A DNA stretch of 64,000 bases from Mycobacterium sp. MS1601 (GCF_001984215.1 NZ_CP019420.1:2356001-2420000), one strand, 5' to 3'; shown: positions 38,066 to 46,743, counted from the first letter of the stretch. Numbers and translations are program-made. The notes: generated by a model not told the origin, from the letters alone.

Positions 38066-38970
38066 CCGAGGTTCTCGATGTGCCGTCCGGCCTGTCGGCC
38101 CGGGTCACCACGGCCGGTCCCGGCGACCCGCGACTGGCGCGCCTGTCGCTCAACCAGCGGACCACCGCATCCTGGGATCTACGCGGCGCCATCGACGGCT
38201 GTCTCGACGCCGGTCTGCCCTCCATCGGCGTCTGGCGTGAACCCGTCGCCGAGGTGGGCCTGGCCACCGCCGTCCGCTGGATCGAGCAGTCCGGACTGCG
38301 GGTGTCTTCGGTGTGCCGCGGCGGGTTCTTCACCGTCGCCGACGCCTCCGAACGTCGCGTGGCGCACGAGGAGAACCTGCGTGCGCTCGACGAGACCGCC
38401 GCGCTGGGGGCCCCCACGCTGGTGCTGGTCCCCGGTGGCCTGCCCGCCGGTGACCGCGATCTGAGCGCCGCCCGGCAGCGCGCCACCGACGCGATCGCCG
38501 CGTTGGCGGCCGAGGCAGCCCAGCGCGGTGTGCGACTGGGCATCGAACCGATGCACCCCATCTTCGCCGCGGACCGCGGCGTCGTCTCTACGCTGCGCCA
38601 GGCGCTCGACATCGCCGAACTGTTCCCCGCCGACCAGGTGGGCGTGGTGGTCGACACCTTTCATCTGTGGTGGGAGCCGAACATCTCCGAGCAGATCACC
38701 CGTGCGGGTCAGCGGATCACCAGCTACCAGATCGGTGACTGGATCACTCCCCTGCCGGCCGACGCGCTGCTGTCGCGCGGCATGGTGGGTGACGGTCACA
38801 TCGACTTCGCCGCGTTCACCGCGGCCGTCGCCGCCACCGGCTACTCCGGTGACGTCGAAGTCGAGATCTTCAACGCCGACATCTGGGCGGCCCCGGGCGC
38901 CGACGTGGTGGCGACCATGATCCGGCGTTACTGCGAACTCGTCGAGCCGCATCTGACACGCGTGTCCTGA
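38062..38970 (+). CDS. Sugar phosphate isomerase/epimerase (AP-endonuclease-2-like TIM barrel)
   Basis: 302 aa. Divalent-metal residues of the family can be followed: GIEPMHPIF (Glu), VGVVVDTFHLWWEP (Asp, His), GDGHIDFAAF (His) and DVEVEIFNADIW (Glu). Related enzymes are xylose-isomerase-like epimerases and inosose dehydratases or isomerases. ATG 38062 overlaps the DUF993 stop as ATGA. Third and last gene of the operon; an inverted repeat 25 bp after its stop may terminate transcription. Confidence 0.9.
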   Translation: MTEVLDVPSGLSARVTTAGPGDPRLARLSLNQRTTASWDLRGAIDGCLDAGLPSIGVWREPVAEVGLATAVRWIEQSGLRVSSVCRGGFFTVADASERRVAHEENLRALDETAALGAPTLVLVPGGLPAGDRDLSAARQRATDAIAALAAEAAQRGVRLGIEPMHPIFAADRGVVSTLRQALDIAELFPADQVGVVVDTFHLWWEPNISEQITRAGQRITSYQIGDWITPLPADALLSRGMVGDGHIDFAAFTAAVAATGYSGDVEVEIFNADIWAAPGADVVATMIRRYCELVEPHLTRVS

Positions 38971-38994
38971 TCGCATCCGACAAGTTCTCCGGCT

Positions 38995-39018
38995 GCCTGC
39001 CGCGCGTCTTCGGCAGGC
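38995..39018 (+). terminator. Inverted repeat after the sugar operon
   Basis: GCCTGCCG (38995-39002) pairs with CGGCAGGC (39011-39018) across an 8-nt loop, 25 bp downstream of the isomerase stop. No U-tract follows, which is common for mycobacterial terminators. Confidence 0.5.
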
Positions 39019-39121
39019 GTTCGCAGCGATCTAGACGACGTTTGCCCCCAAAATGACACTTCCCGCCACATGCCAGGTAGCCTCGCCTTGATTTGGCGCG
39101 CATCCAGGTGAGAGGCAGTCG

Positions 39122-40234
39122 ATGCCACAAGGGCTTCAGCGGTGGTGGCACCACCCTGACCACTACTACTGGGTAACGGCCTATCTGGCCGCCCAGGGGT
39201 TGCAGCCTGTGGTGTGCCGTGTGGTGGCGCTGACGACGACCGTCATGGGGTTGCTCCCCGTGGTGATGCTGACCAGTCCCGTCGGCCCGCAAGATGCCTT
39301 CGGTCGCGGCACCTCGGTGTTCATCTGCGTTGCCTGCCTGGTGATGGCCGCTTTCTGGCTCCGTCCCACCTGGCCCAGCCGGGGTGCCTCCACCGCTTTC
39401 GTGGTGTGCTCCAGCCTGCTCATCTCGCTGACCTGCCTCACCGGCGGAGACATCCTGGCCAACACCACCGCAGGCGCCGCCTTCGCGATCCTCAGCGCCT
39501 ACGTCGGGCTGCTACACGCTTCCCGGCTGGTGGTGTTCAACCTGACTGTCGCGTTCCTGACCCTGATGGTGACAACCACGCAGCTGGCCATGGATCGCGA
39601 CATCGTCTTCGCATTGACAACCGCAGTCTTCGTCATCCTCGTCAACGCCGCGGTGCCGGTGGCCTGCCAGACGCTGGTCCAGATGCTCGAGGTCGATGTG
39701 CTCACCGACGACATCGACACCACCACCGGACTGCTCAACAAAGAAGCCTTCTACGTTCAGGCCAGTGAAATGATCGGCGCCCGCAACCGCGGTGACGACC
39801 GTTACCTGGTCATCGTGGTCACCACCCTGGACCAGTTCCGGGCACTCGGCGAGACCAAGGGCAAGGTCGCGACCGACCGGGCCAGGGTGGCCATCGCCCA
39901 GACTCTGCGCGACGTCACCCGCCGTGGCTCGGTGGTGGCACACGTGGGCGAGGAGGAGTTCCTGATCGCCGACGCCTTCCAGACCACCGACGTCAGCCCC
40001 CTCACCGACCGGCTCAGCGGTGCCATCGCCGCAAGCCCGCCCAAGCTGACCGCCAGCATCGGTGTGGTCAGCACACCGCTGCGCGCCCTGACCAACACAC
40101 CCTCCTACGACGTCCTCGACGAGCTGGTGACCATCGCGACCGTCGCCATGTTCGACGCCCGGCTGGCTGGTGGCAACCAGGTGCGCTACGTCGAATGTCC
40201 GCCGCTGCGCGTGATCAACCGTCCCGACGACTGA
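39122..40234 (+). CDS. Membrane protein with degenerate GGDEF domain
   Basis: 370 aa: five or six hydrophobic segments over residues 25-190, then a GGDEF-like domain (DDIDTTTGLLNKEAFYVQ to the C-terminus). The signature is VGEEEF at about 276-280 instead of GGDEF/GGEEF, and the first-motif region is VVTTLDQFRALGETKGKVATD instead of DLDxFKxxND, so the metal- and GTP-binding Asp residues are lost. It is probably inactive as a diguanylate cyclase and may bind or modulate. Homologous to, and convergent with, the intact protein at 40280-41365 (both begin with a WW...PD.Y.W...YL sequence). Confidence 0.85.
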   Translation: MPQGLQRWWHHPDHYYWVTAYLAAQGLQPVVCRVVALTTTVMGLLPVVMLTSPVGPQDAFGRGTSVFICVACLVMAAFWLRPTWPSRGASTAFVVCSSLLISLTCLTGGDILANTTAGAAFAILSAYVGLLHASRLVVFNLTVAFLTLMVTTTQLAMDRDIVFALTTAVFVILVNAAVPVACQTLVQMLEVDVLTDDIDTTTGLLNKEAFYVQASEMIGARNRGDDRYLVIVVTTLDQFRALGETKGKVATDRARVAIAQTLRDVTRRGSVVAHVGEEEFLIADAFQTTDVSPLTDRLSGAIAASPPKLTASIGVVSTPLRALTNTPSYDVLDELVTIATVAMFDARLAGGNQVRYVECPPLRVINRPDD

Positions 40235-40279
40235 CCTCGACTCCTCTTTCCGGGCTCGCCCCTCATCCCGCGGCGACTG

Positions 40280-41365
40280 TCAGACATGGCGGACCTGGTT
40301 ACCGCCGGAGCGCTTGGCGATGTACATGGCGGCGTCGGCCTTGGCACACAGATCGTCGACGAACTCCTGCCGAACCCGCTCATCGAGAGCGTCGACCCGG
40401 CCCACCGCCGCGCCGACGCTGGCGGTGATGGGAAACGGCAACGCCGCCACCGCATCACAGATCTTCTGCGCCAGGGGTGTGCGCTCCTCGGTGGATACGA
40501 AATCAGCGATCATGAACTCCTCGCCGCCCACCCGGCCGGTGACCACCCGACCACAGGCGATGGCCGACAACTCGCGGCCCACCGCGATCAGCGCCTGATC
40601 GCCGACGGCGTGGCCATTGGTGTCATTGAGCAGTTTGAAGCGGTCCAGATCCACCATCACCATCACCAGATAGCGCGGCGACGTCGTTCCTGAGTGCAAC
40701 CATTCCTCGATACGGTCGAAGAACGCGCGCCGGTTCAGCAGTCCGGTCAGCGGGTCGTGACGGGCCTGCAACAGATCGATACCCAGGACGTGCACCACCG
40801 CCTGCAACCCGAAGGGCACGCCGGTGTTCATCAGCAGCACAAGCAGCAACGCAGCCACCACCTCGGCGGGGTCAACCCCGAACCCGTGCCGAAGTATCTG
40901 CAGCACACACACATACACCGCGACGGCGAAGTTGTAGGCCATGTAACCGGCGCTGTGGAAACAGGCGATGTACCCGCCGGTGATGGCAAATGCCACGCAG
41001 CCGACCAGGCCCACCATCGGATCCGACTGTGCCTGGCACACCGCCGCGATGCACAGATTGATCACCAAGAGGAAAGCGATGGACTGCCGCTTGGTCGGCC
41101 AGCGGGTCACCCACAGCGCCGTGCAGCCCAGCATGCCCGCGATCGCGATCCAGGTCAGCAGCCTCAGGCCGCTGCCCTGCACCGCCGTCGGGCTCAACAT
41201 CAGCACCGTGGACACGAGGGCCAGCATCGAGGTGATGGACGCGATCAGGGCGCGGCTGACAGTGAGCATGCCGCGGGTGCGCAAGTAGCTGCTGATCCAG
41301 CCGTACGAGTCCGGTTGCCGCCACCATCGCTTGATGGAGGTGACTATCGGAACTTCCGCGACCAT
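40280..41365 (-). CDS. Membrane-bound diguanylate cyclase (GGDEF domain)
   Basis: 361 aa with the same plan as its neighbour: an N-terminal WWRQPDSYGWISSYL, about six membrane spans (residues 35-185), then a complete GGDEF domain: HDPLTGLLNRRAFF, DLDRFKLLNDTNGHAVGDQAL, and GGEEF at about 280-284. It should make cyclic di-GMP from two GTP. No EAL domain or inhibitory RxxD is obvious. GTG/ATG start at 41365. Confidence 0.9.
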   Translation of the reverse strand: MVAEVPIVTSIKRWWRQPDSYGWISSYLRTRGMLTVSRALIASITSMLALVSTVLMLSPTAVQGSGLRLLTWIAIAGMLGCTALWVTRWPTKRQSIAFLLVINLCIAAVCQAQSDPMVGLVGCVAFAITGGYIACFHSAGYMAYNFAVAVYVCVLQILRHGFGVDPAEVVAALLLVLLMNTGVPFGLQAVVHVLGIDLLQARHDPLTGLLNRRAFFDRIEEWLHSGTTSPRYLVMVMVDLDRFKLLNDTNGHAVGDQALIAVGRELSAIACGRVVTGRVGGEEFMIADFVSTEERTPLAQKICDAVAALPFPITASVGAAVGRVDALDERVRQEFVDDLCAKADAAMYIAKRSGGNQVRHV

Positions 41366-41693
41366 GTGGTGTGACCCTGCCCCCGCGCTCGGTGTTTGGG
41401 CTGCAGAATACTCACTCGATCACAGGACCCTTACAAGTGCGCGCCCTGCGGCGTCGGCACACGAGGGCGGCCACTGCCCGCCTTGTCCAGGGCGAGGATG
41501 TGCGCGTTCGGGGCAATGTGGATGGCTCGCAACAAGTCTGGCGAGGTGTTTTCAGATGACTTCTCACCCACCCGTAGGTCATCACGATCGATCCGGTGGC
41601 CGGGTTCACTCGCCAGACCGTCGACGGCCAGGTCGTGTACCTGTTGGAGCGCTGCCGTGCAGTTTGCCTCATCGACGAATACCGACCTGTCTC
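41366..41693. other. Intergenic stretch without a recognisable gene
   Basis: Short open frames on both strands show no family resemblance and no ribosome-binding site. The stretch lies between the divergent-facing cyclase start and the 3' end of the lipoprotein gene, so it should carry the cyclase promoter. It may be a decayed coding region. Confidence 0.5.
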
Positions 41694-42005
41694 CTAATCG
41701 GCGAAGCGGAGAGTGATCAGCGCTGTGGGCTCGATAGCTCGACCTGGGGATGGGCTCTGCGAAACGATCTGATTGCTTCGGTACCCCGAGTCGGCAACAT
41801 CGGGCTCTCTGCTCAGTACGCCCGCCCACCCTGCCGCACGACCGGTGATGTCCGGCATGGTGATCCTCGCAGGTGGTGGCGCTGAGATACTTGCCGATGT
41901 CGAAGCTTGTGCAGAGGTTGTCAGAGTTTCTTCGTTTGCCGGCTCTGCAGAGCAAGCTCCCGCCATCACGGCAATGACCGCCATCGCCACCAGGGAAGTT
42001 CGCAT
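41694..42005 (-). CDS. Small lipoprotein with a PASTA-like domain
   Basis: 103 aa from the ATG at 42005 (weak site TAGGT upstream). It begins with a lipoprotein signal MRTSLVAMAVIAVMAGACS with the lipobox AGAC, followed by a Thr/Ser/Ala linker and one PASTA-like unit: ITMPDITGRAAGWAGVL, then SNQIVSQSPSPGRAIEPTALITLRF. The PDxxG start and QSPSPG core are typical of PASTA domains of penicillin-binding proteins and PknB; here it stands alone on the cell surface. The frame stays open upstream to 42215, so a longer N-terminus is possible. Confidence 0.6.
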   Translation of the reverse strand: MRTSLVAMAVIAVMAGACSAEPANEETLTTSAQASTSASISAPPPARITMPDITGRAAGWAGVLSREPDVADSGYRSNQIVSQSPSPGRAIEPTALITLRFAD

Positions 42006-42574
42006 CAACCTACGTGGTCGTGCTGGTGGCGCCAGTGTCGACGTCGCGGGTCGGACATCGTTGATCAACTCAATCTCGCTGACTTGTAACGGGTTGGGAG
42101 TTTTGAGCCGGATAACGCCCGCCCTGAGATGAGTGAGCTCGACCATGCAGATCAGCATCACATCCCCTTCGATTGGTTGGTGCGTTATCAGAGATGGAGA
42201 ATCCTGGGCCCACATGCGTTAGTTCTGTGCGTGATTCAGACGGTGTGGAGCTGTGTCGCTTCCACAGAACGGGATCGATCAGACCTTGTCCGGACTATCC
42301 TCGAACCTCGTCGGTGTACCAGACCAATCAGTTCCTGTCTCAAATCCGAAGTCAAAACCGGCTGAATGCGCTCGCCTGCAACGCATCACTGGCCCGTCCG
42401 CCCTGCCGCCGCGCCCAACTGATGGGGCGGCAAGCACAACCGTCGAGTTTCGAGCGGAATCTTTGATAATTGCTGCGGCAGTCTGTCGTCCGTCGGTAGA
42501 GTCAGGTTAGCCAGCGAGGAGGACCGATTCGACAGTCGGCCCAGCCGGCTGCCACCACACGGAGCCACCACCAC
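42006..42574. other. Non-coding stretch upstream of the MarR gene
   Basis: About 570 bp with no recognisable gene, RNA or repeat. Short overlapping open frames exist but have no homology I can see. It must contain promoters for the lipoprotein gene (minus) and the MarR gene (plus). Confidence 0.5.
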
Positions 42575-43081
42575 ATGGCGGGAGGATCTTTTTGTCCGAT
42601 GCCAGCCGAACTTGCTCGACTCGTTGTAGTACTGAGAAGAACACTGGAATCTCTCCACGGGTCCGTTGACGACTTGGCCCGCGAGTTGATGAGGGTGCTC
42701 GGCGTCAACGAGACAGATCGGCGTGCACTCGAACTCATTCTCCTCGCGCGCGAAAATGTCACAACGCCGGGGCTTCTGGCCCACCGGCTCGGCCTCACCC
42801 CCGCCGGCACCACGATCGTGCTGAACCGCTTGGAGAAGCTCGGCTACGTCAGTCGATCGCTACATCCAACAGATCGCCGCCGCGTGATCGTCGTGGCCAC
42901 AGATCTCGCGTATCGCCGGATCTCAGAACTCCTCTCCCCCATGCTCGACCAGGGTGCAAAGGTGTTGTTGAGCTACAACGCGGCTGAGATTTCCCTGATC
43001 GCCGGTTTCCTCAGCCATACCGTTGAACTGCAACAAGCTCACGTGGCTCGGTTGCGCGAATTGAGCCCTTACCCGCACTAG
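42575..43081 (+). CDS. MarR-family transcriptional regulator
   Basis: 168 aa. Winged helix: LELILLARENVTTPGLLAHRLGLTPAGTTIVLNRLEKLGYVSRSLHPTDRRRVIVVATDLA, with the DRR wing that contacts DNA. It has no obvious target gene beside it; the next gene is an exported protein 360 bp away. ATG 42575 is used; ATG 42599 is an alternative. Confidence 0.88.
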   Translation: MAGGSFCPMPAELARLVVVLRRTLESLHGSVDDLARELMRVLGVNETDRRALELILLARENVTTPGLLAHRLGLTPAGTTIVLNRLEKLGYVSRSLHPTDRRRVIVVATDLAYRRISELLSPMLDQGAKVLLSYNAAEISLIAGFLSHTVELQQAHVARLRELSPYPH

Positions 43082-43442
43082 CCATGGGCGGGGTCGACGT
43101 CCCTACCCACGTATTAGGCAGGCGATGATGGGCGTCCTACCGCTCGGGCCGACCGCTCTCCGGGCTTCAGTGCCGCCAAAACTCGGCTAGCGTTGGAAAT
43201 GAACATCTTTGCGCAATTCGTTAAACCGACATGATTATCTCTCATTTAATTATCCGAATTTAATTAACTGCATTTAATGACCAGTTTGCCATCATGGACT
43301 TCCATCTTGTCTACCTGCATGGACTGTCGTTGCTTTATTTGCGAGTGACCATGGCATGGTTGCGACATTTCCATTCATGCCCCGCCACTGTTTTCCTCAG
43401 GTAATTTGCGGATATCCAGTCCGCCAATTACCAGGAGATTGC
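43082..43442. promoter_or_regulatory. AT-rich upstream region with three phased ATTTAAT repeats
   Basis: 361 bp without a gene. Its right part is strikingly AT-rich for this genome and contains three exact ATTTAAT copies at 43244, 43258 and 43272, a 14-bp period. It lies 165-200 bp upstream of the exported-protein gene and is a candidate for Lsr2-type silencing or an array of regulator sites. Confidence 0.6.
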
Positions 43443-44834
43443 ATGAGTGCTACCGTCCGCTCACGTCTGAACATCGGCATTGCGGTAGCGGGTGCAGGCG
43501 TGATAGCGCTTGCCCCGATCAATCCACCGATGCCCACCATCGCCGCGCCGTTGGAGCAGTCGATATCCACGGCTGCGGTAGCGCTCAGCGCAACAACCAA
43601 CCCCATCGAGCAATGGCTGGAGATCATCAGCACCACGTTCACAAATGGCAGCGCGTTGCTCGAGACGTATCTGGATGATCCCGCGCCGATACTGCGCCAA
43701 CTGATTCTCAACGGAATCGGCTACGGCGAGCTGACGGTCACGACATTGCAGACCGCGATCACAGGCATCGTGAACATCCTGAGCCTGGACAACCCCGAAG
43801 GGCTTGCGGCACAGCTCAAGACGGCGACGCAGCAGATCCTGGACGGGGACATCTATAACGGCCTGACCACGTGGCTGACGGTACCGCTAGGACTTGTGAT
43901 CGCCGGGGGCCTCCCGCTGATCGGTCTGTTTGACATCCCGACGAAGATGGCACAGAACTTCGCGAATGTGGTCGCGGTACTTCCGCAGGTCATCGGAGGG
44001 CTGGGCTTCGGAGCCATCACCACTTTCCTGGGCACCGTCCAGGCGACCACGTATCAGCTCCAGGGCGTCTACGACGCGGTACAGGCTGGTGACTGGCTGG
44101 GCGCAATCAACGAGATCATCGCCCTTCCCGGCGCGACCGTCGACGGCCTGCTCAACGGGTTCCCCCTCACAGGGGCCCCCGGGCTGCTGAGCCAGTACGG
44201 TCTCTTTAGCGAGTTGATCAGGGGTTTCAACACCATCGCACAGGCGATTACTCCGGACACGACGTTGATGTCCCAACCTTTTGCCGCGAAGGTGGCTGAT
44301 CCCGGACCGTCCGCGCTCCCTTCGGACGCCTCGACGGTTGAGACGATCACCCTGGACACCGATTCTGGTGTCACAGGCGTTGCGGCCGCGGCCGCCGAGA
44401 CCACCCCGGCCGAGACCACCGTCACCGAACCCGTTGTTACAGAACCCGTTGGGGATCCCATCGCGACAGAGCCTGCCGCCGAACTCGTCGTGACCGAGCC
44501 GACCGTCACCGAACCTGTCGCCGTCGAACCCGTTGAGACGGAACCGATCGTGACCGAGCCCGTCGCGACAGAGCCTGCCGCAGAAGCCGATACCGACACC
44601 AAGCCCGCCTCGAAGCGGGCATGGAGGACACCCTCGGTACGGACATCCGATGGCGACACCAGCAAGACCAGCGGCATCCGGCCCGACCGCAGCACGAAGG
44701 GTGAGTCCACGAAGCCCAGTCGGTCGTCCCGCTCCGAAAACCGCTCAGAAAGCGCCGGTTCCAGCAAGGACAGCACCGCTTCCGAAAAGGGTAGCGGTGT
44801 GTCCGGAAGTGATTCTTCCGGCGCCGCAGCGTAA
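43443..44834 (+). CDS. Exported GjpA-like mycobacterial surface/porin-like protein
   Basis: 463 aa. A signal-like N-terminus (MSATVRSRLNIGIAVAGAGVIALAPI...) is followed by a ~280-residue domain resembling the actinobacterial GjpA-type family (QWLEIISTTFTNGSALLETYL; ILRQLILNGIGYGELTVTTLQTAITGIV). The C-terminal third is low complexity: repeated TEPV/TEPA units (about residues 320-385) and a basic Ser/Lys-rich tail. ATG 43443 follows AGGAGA. Porin function is assigned to the family on limited evidence; here I would say cell-envelope protein. A strong bidirectional terminator follows. Confidence 0.75.
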   Translation: MSATVRSRLNIGIAVAGAGVIALAPINPPMPTIAAPLEQSISTAAVALSATTNPIEQWLEIISTTFTNGSALLETYLDDPAPILRQLILNGIGYGELTVTTLQTAITGIVNILSLDNPEGLAAQLKTATQQILDGDIYNGLTTWLTVPLGLVIAGGLPLIGLFDIPTKMAQNFANVVAVLPQVIGGLGFGAITTFLGTVQATTYQLQGVYDAVQAGDWLGAINEIIALPGATVDGLLNGFPLTGAPGLLSQYGLFSELIRGFNTIAQAITPDTTLMSQPFAAKVADPGPSALPSDASTVETITLDTDSGVTGVAAAAAETTPAETTVTEPVVTEPVGDPIATEPAAELVVTEPTVTEPVAVEPVETEPIVTEPVATEPAAEADTDTKPASKRAWRTPSVRTSDGDTSKTSGIRPDRSTKGESTKPSRSSRSENRSESAGSSKDSTASEKGSGVSGSDSSGAAA

Positions 44835-44849
44835 ACAACCCGGATACGA

Positions 44850-44883
44850 CCGGTGGGCCCCGCTCCTGAGCGGGGCCCACCGG
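44850..44883. terminator. Strong bidirectional terminator hairpin
   Basis: Perfect 14-bp stem (44850-44863 with 44870-44883; CCGGTGGGCCCCGC against its complement) with a 6-nt loop, midway between two convergent genes. It has no U-tract on either side. Confidence 0.8.
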
Positions 44884-44979
44884 CGTCTCACATCACGGCA
44901 TCGGCGGCAGTTTGTCCAAGTGCCCCGAAAACACTGGGGCCCAAGCGGATCACAGCCGTACTCCGCGCTACCTGGTCGC

Positions 44980-45621
44980 TCACGTGACGTTGGTCGTGGT
45001 GAGCGTCGGGGACGGATTCGGGTAGCACGAGGTCGCGACATTGGTACCCCCGATTATGGGCACGGTCACCCGGGTGGTCATGGTCATGCCGGGACTGGAG
45101 TAGCTTGTCCCGGCATACTTGCTGGTGACCGTACCGGGAGCGTCAGCAGTCACGTTGATAGTGACCGCCGGCGGTGTGAAAGAGGAACCCCCGTTGATGG
45201 GGCCAGGAATGGTGAGCACAACGTCGGACCCCACGAGGGCCACCGAGGGCGCCCCGCCCGGGACACTTCCGCCGGAAATACTGGTGGACACAAATGTCGA
45301 ATTCGCCGGGACCGGAATGAGCATCTTCAGATTGCTGATGTTCTGGACCGTGAATCCGGATGCTGAAGACGGGACCGACGAGGCCCCCGGAGTGAGAGTA
45401 ATGGCGAGTGGAGAACCTGCAGTCACTGAACCCGACGGCGCGGTAGTGCCATCGACCGACGTTGTCATACTCGATGTCTGAGCGACACCGGCAACTGTGC
45501 CCTGACAACTCCAATTGACGCTGGTGGCCGCATTCGCTACTCCAGCGAAGCACACAGCGGCGGCGAGCACCATCGGTGTCACAGCGCCAGTGCGAAGTAG
45601 CGTGGATGTATTGGATCGCAT
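44980..45621 (-). CDS. Secreted protein of unknown function
   Basis: 213 aa with a Sec signal peptide (LLRTGAVTPMVLAAAVCFAGVANAA, cleavage after ANA). The mature part is rich in Ser, Thr, Gly and Val, with beta-strand-like periodicity (GFTVQNISNLKMLIPVPANS; VTINVTADAPGTVTSKYAG) and two Cys (one near each end) that could form a disulfide. It resembles other small secreted mycobacterial proteins but I cannot name a family. Convergent with the GjpA-like gene; like it, it has an AT-rich upstream region. Confidence 0.75.
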   Translation of the reverse strand: MRSNTSTLLRTGAVTPMVLAAAVCFAGVANAATSVNWSCQGTVAGVAQTSSMTTSVDGTTAPSGSVTAGSPLAITLTPGASSVPSSASGFTVQNISNLKMLIPVPANSTFVSTSISGGSVPGGAPSVALVGSDVVLTIPGPINGGSSFTPPAVTINVTADAPGTVTSKYAGTSYSSPGMTMTTRVTVPIIGGTNVATSCYPNPSPTLTTTNVT

Positions 45622-46031
45622 AGTTTCTCCCGGGAGATTAGCGGTTACGACATGGCCAAAGCGCCACGCCGCGGTAAAGCAAACAAAAGGTAACTCGCAT
45701 TCACGAAAATTCCGCGCACATATTGGACATGTTTTGATTACGATATTCGTTTATCTCATTTAGTTAATTACAATTAGTATTCGACGGAGAAAATCTATTT
45801 GGATGGGTTAACAAATATTGATGTCGGCATCGCGAGTAATTCCGCTGACGTCTGCGAAGCACAGAAGGGGCGCCATTTCCGCCTGACAGCGGCCCGACCC
45901 CGAACGGCTGTAACGCGGTGCAGTTAGATCGCTGGATTCAACACGGCGGCAACTACTTTCATTTCAGACGCCGACGTTGACGGTCACCAGGGCGAGCCGA
46001 TTCGAGAGAAACCTGGTCGGCCGTCGAAGAG
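45622..46031. promoter_or_regulatory. AT-rich intergenic region upstream of the secreted-protein gene
   Basis: 410 bp without a gene. Around 45730-45815 it is very AT-rich (TTATCTCATTTAGTTAATTA and AAATATTGATG stretches) and shares the TCTCATTTA-x-TTA element with the island upstream of the other exported-protein gene at 43240-43253. The remainder shows nothing I recognise. Confidence 0.5.
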
Positions 46032-46667
46032 TCAACCGGGTAGCCCGTTGGCGTCGTGTTCACTCGCGTCGGGGACATTGGACGCGAGGATCGTGGCCAA
46101 TGGCAGAAAAACACCGTCGACGATCTCGGCGATCGTCTGCGGGGACGCTGGACGCATCGACATGAAAAGGTCGTGGCGGAGCAGATCACTGGGCAGTGCC
46201 TTGACGCGGTCCGGCAGTGGGTTTGGCCCGAGTTCGCCGCGGGCAACCGCACGTTCGACAATCACGTCCATCAGCGAGCGACCCCCGGACAGGAACAGCT
46301 CGCGAAATTGAGCGGGACTGCCGCCCTCTTGATCGAAGTACGCACCGAGTCGAACGGTGAGCAGCCCAATGAGCCCGGACCTCCGGTTGTTCAGCTCGTG
46401 CAGGACAGCGAATACGTCGCCGCGGAGACTGCCGGTGTCCGGGGCCTTGATCTCGTCAATCTGACCGCGCCGTTGAATCGTCGCCTCCAATAGATCAGTT
46501 CGCGACGGCCAGCGTCGGTACAGCACCGAACGCGCGGTTTCCGACCGGCTCGCGACCGCGTCGATCGTGAATCTCTCGTAGCCGGCCTCAAGCAACTGAT
46601 CCCATGCCGCATCGAGGATCGCGGACTCCAGTGCAGCGCCGCGTCGGCGCGACGGTTTAGAGGACAC
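46032..46667 (-). CDS. TetR/AcrR-family transcriptional regulator
   Basis: 211 aa. HTH: LESAILDAAWDQLLEAGYERFTIDAVASRSETARSVLYRRWPSRTDLLEATI; C-terminal ligand domain of the TetR_C_16-like type (NNRRSGLIGLLTVRLGAYFDQEGG). Divergent from an FAD monooxygenase gene with a perfect dyad between them, the TetR/TetX-like arrangement in which the regulator controls the oxygenase. Confidence 0.9.
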   Translation of the reverse strand: MSSKPSRRRGAALESAILDAAWDQLLEAGYERFTIDAVASRSETARSVLYRRWPSRTDLLEATIQRRGQIDEIKAPDTGSLRGDVFAVLHELNNRRSGLIGLLTVRLGAYFDQEGGSPAQFRELFLSGGRSLMDVIVERAVARGELGPNPLPDRVKALPSDLLRHDLFMSMRPASPQTIAEIVDGVFLPLATILASNVPDASEHDANGLPG

Positions 46668-46674
46668 TTGCGTA

Positions 46675-46709
46675 GCTTATCGCGTGGTGCTACCTTCGGC
46701 CAGATAAGC
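46675..46709. promoter_or_regulatory. Dyad between TetR and FAD monooxygenase genes
   Basis: GCTTATC (46675-46681) and GATAAGC (46703-46709) form a perfect 7-bp inverted repeat with a 21-bp spacer in the 76-bp divergent gap. Its place suggests a TetR operator covering both promoters. Confidence 0.55.
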
Positions 46710-46743
46710 AACAGCTCTGTATCTAAACTGAAGGAGTCCGTCG

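Noticed and set aside
41431..41955. Minus-strand 174-aa frame overlapping the lipoprotein gene
   Set aside because: It is in another frame from the lipoprotein, which has a signal peptide and domain pattern; the long frame has neither homology nor a ribosome-binding site.
43244..43278. Phased ATTTAAT repeats as a CRISPR array or replication origin iterons
   Set aside because: Only three 7-bp copies with 7-bp gaps, no spacers of CRISPR size, no cas or rep genes and no DnaA boxes nearby.
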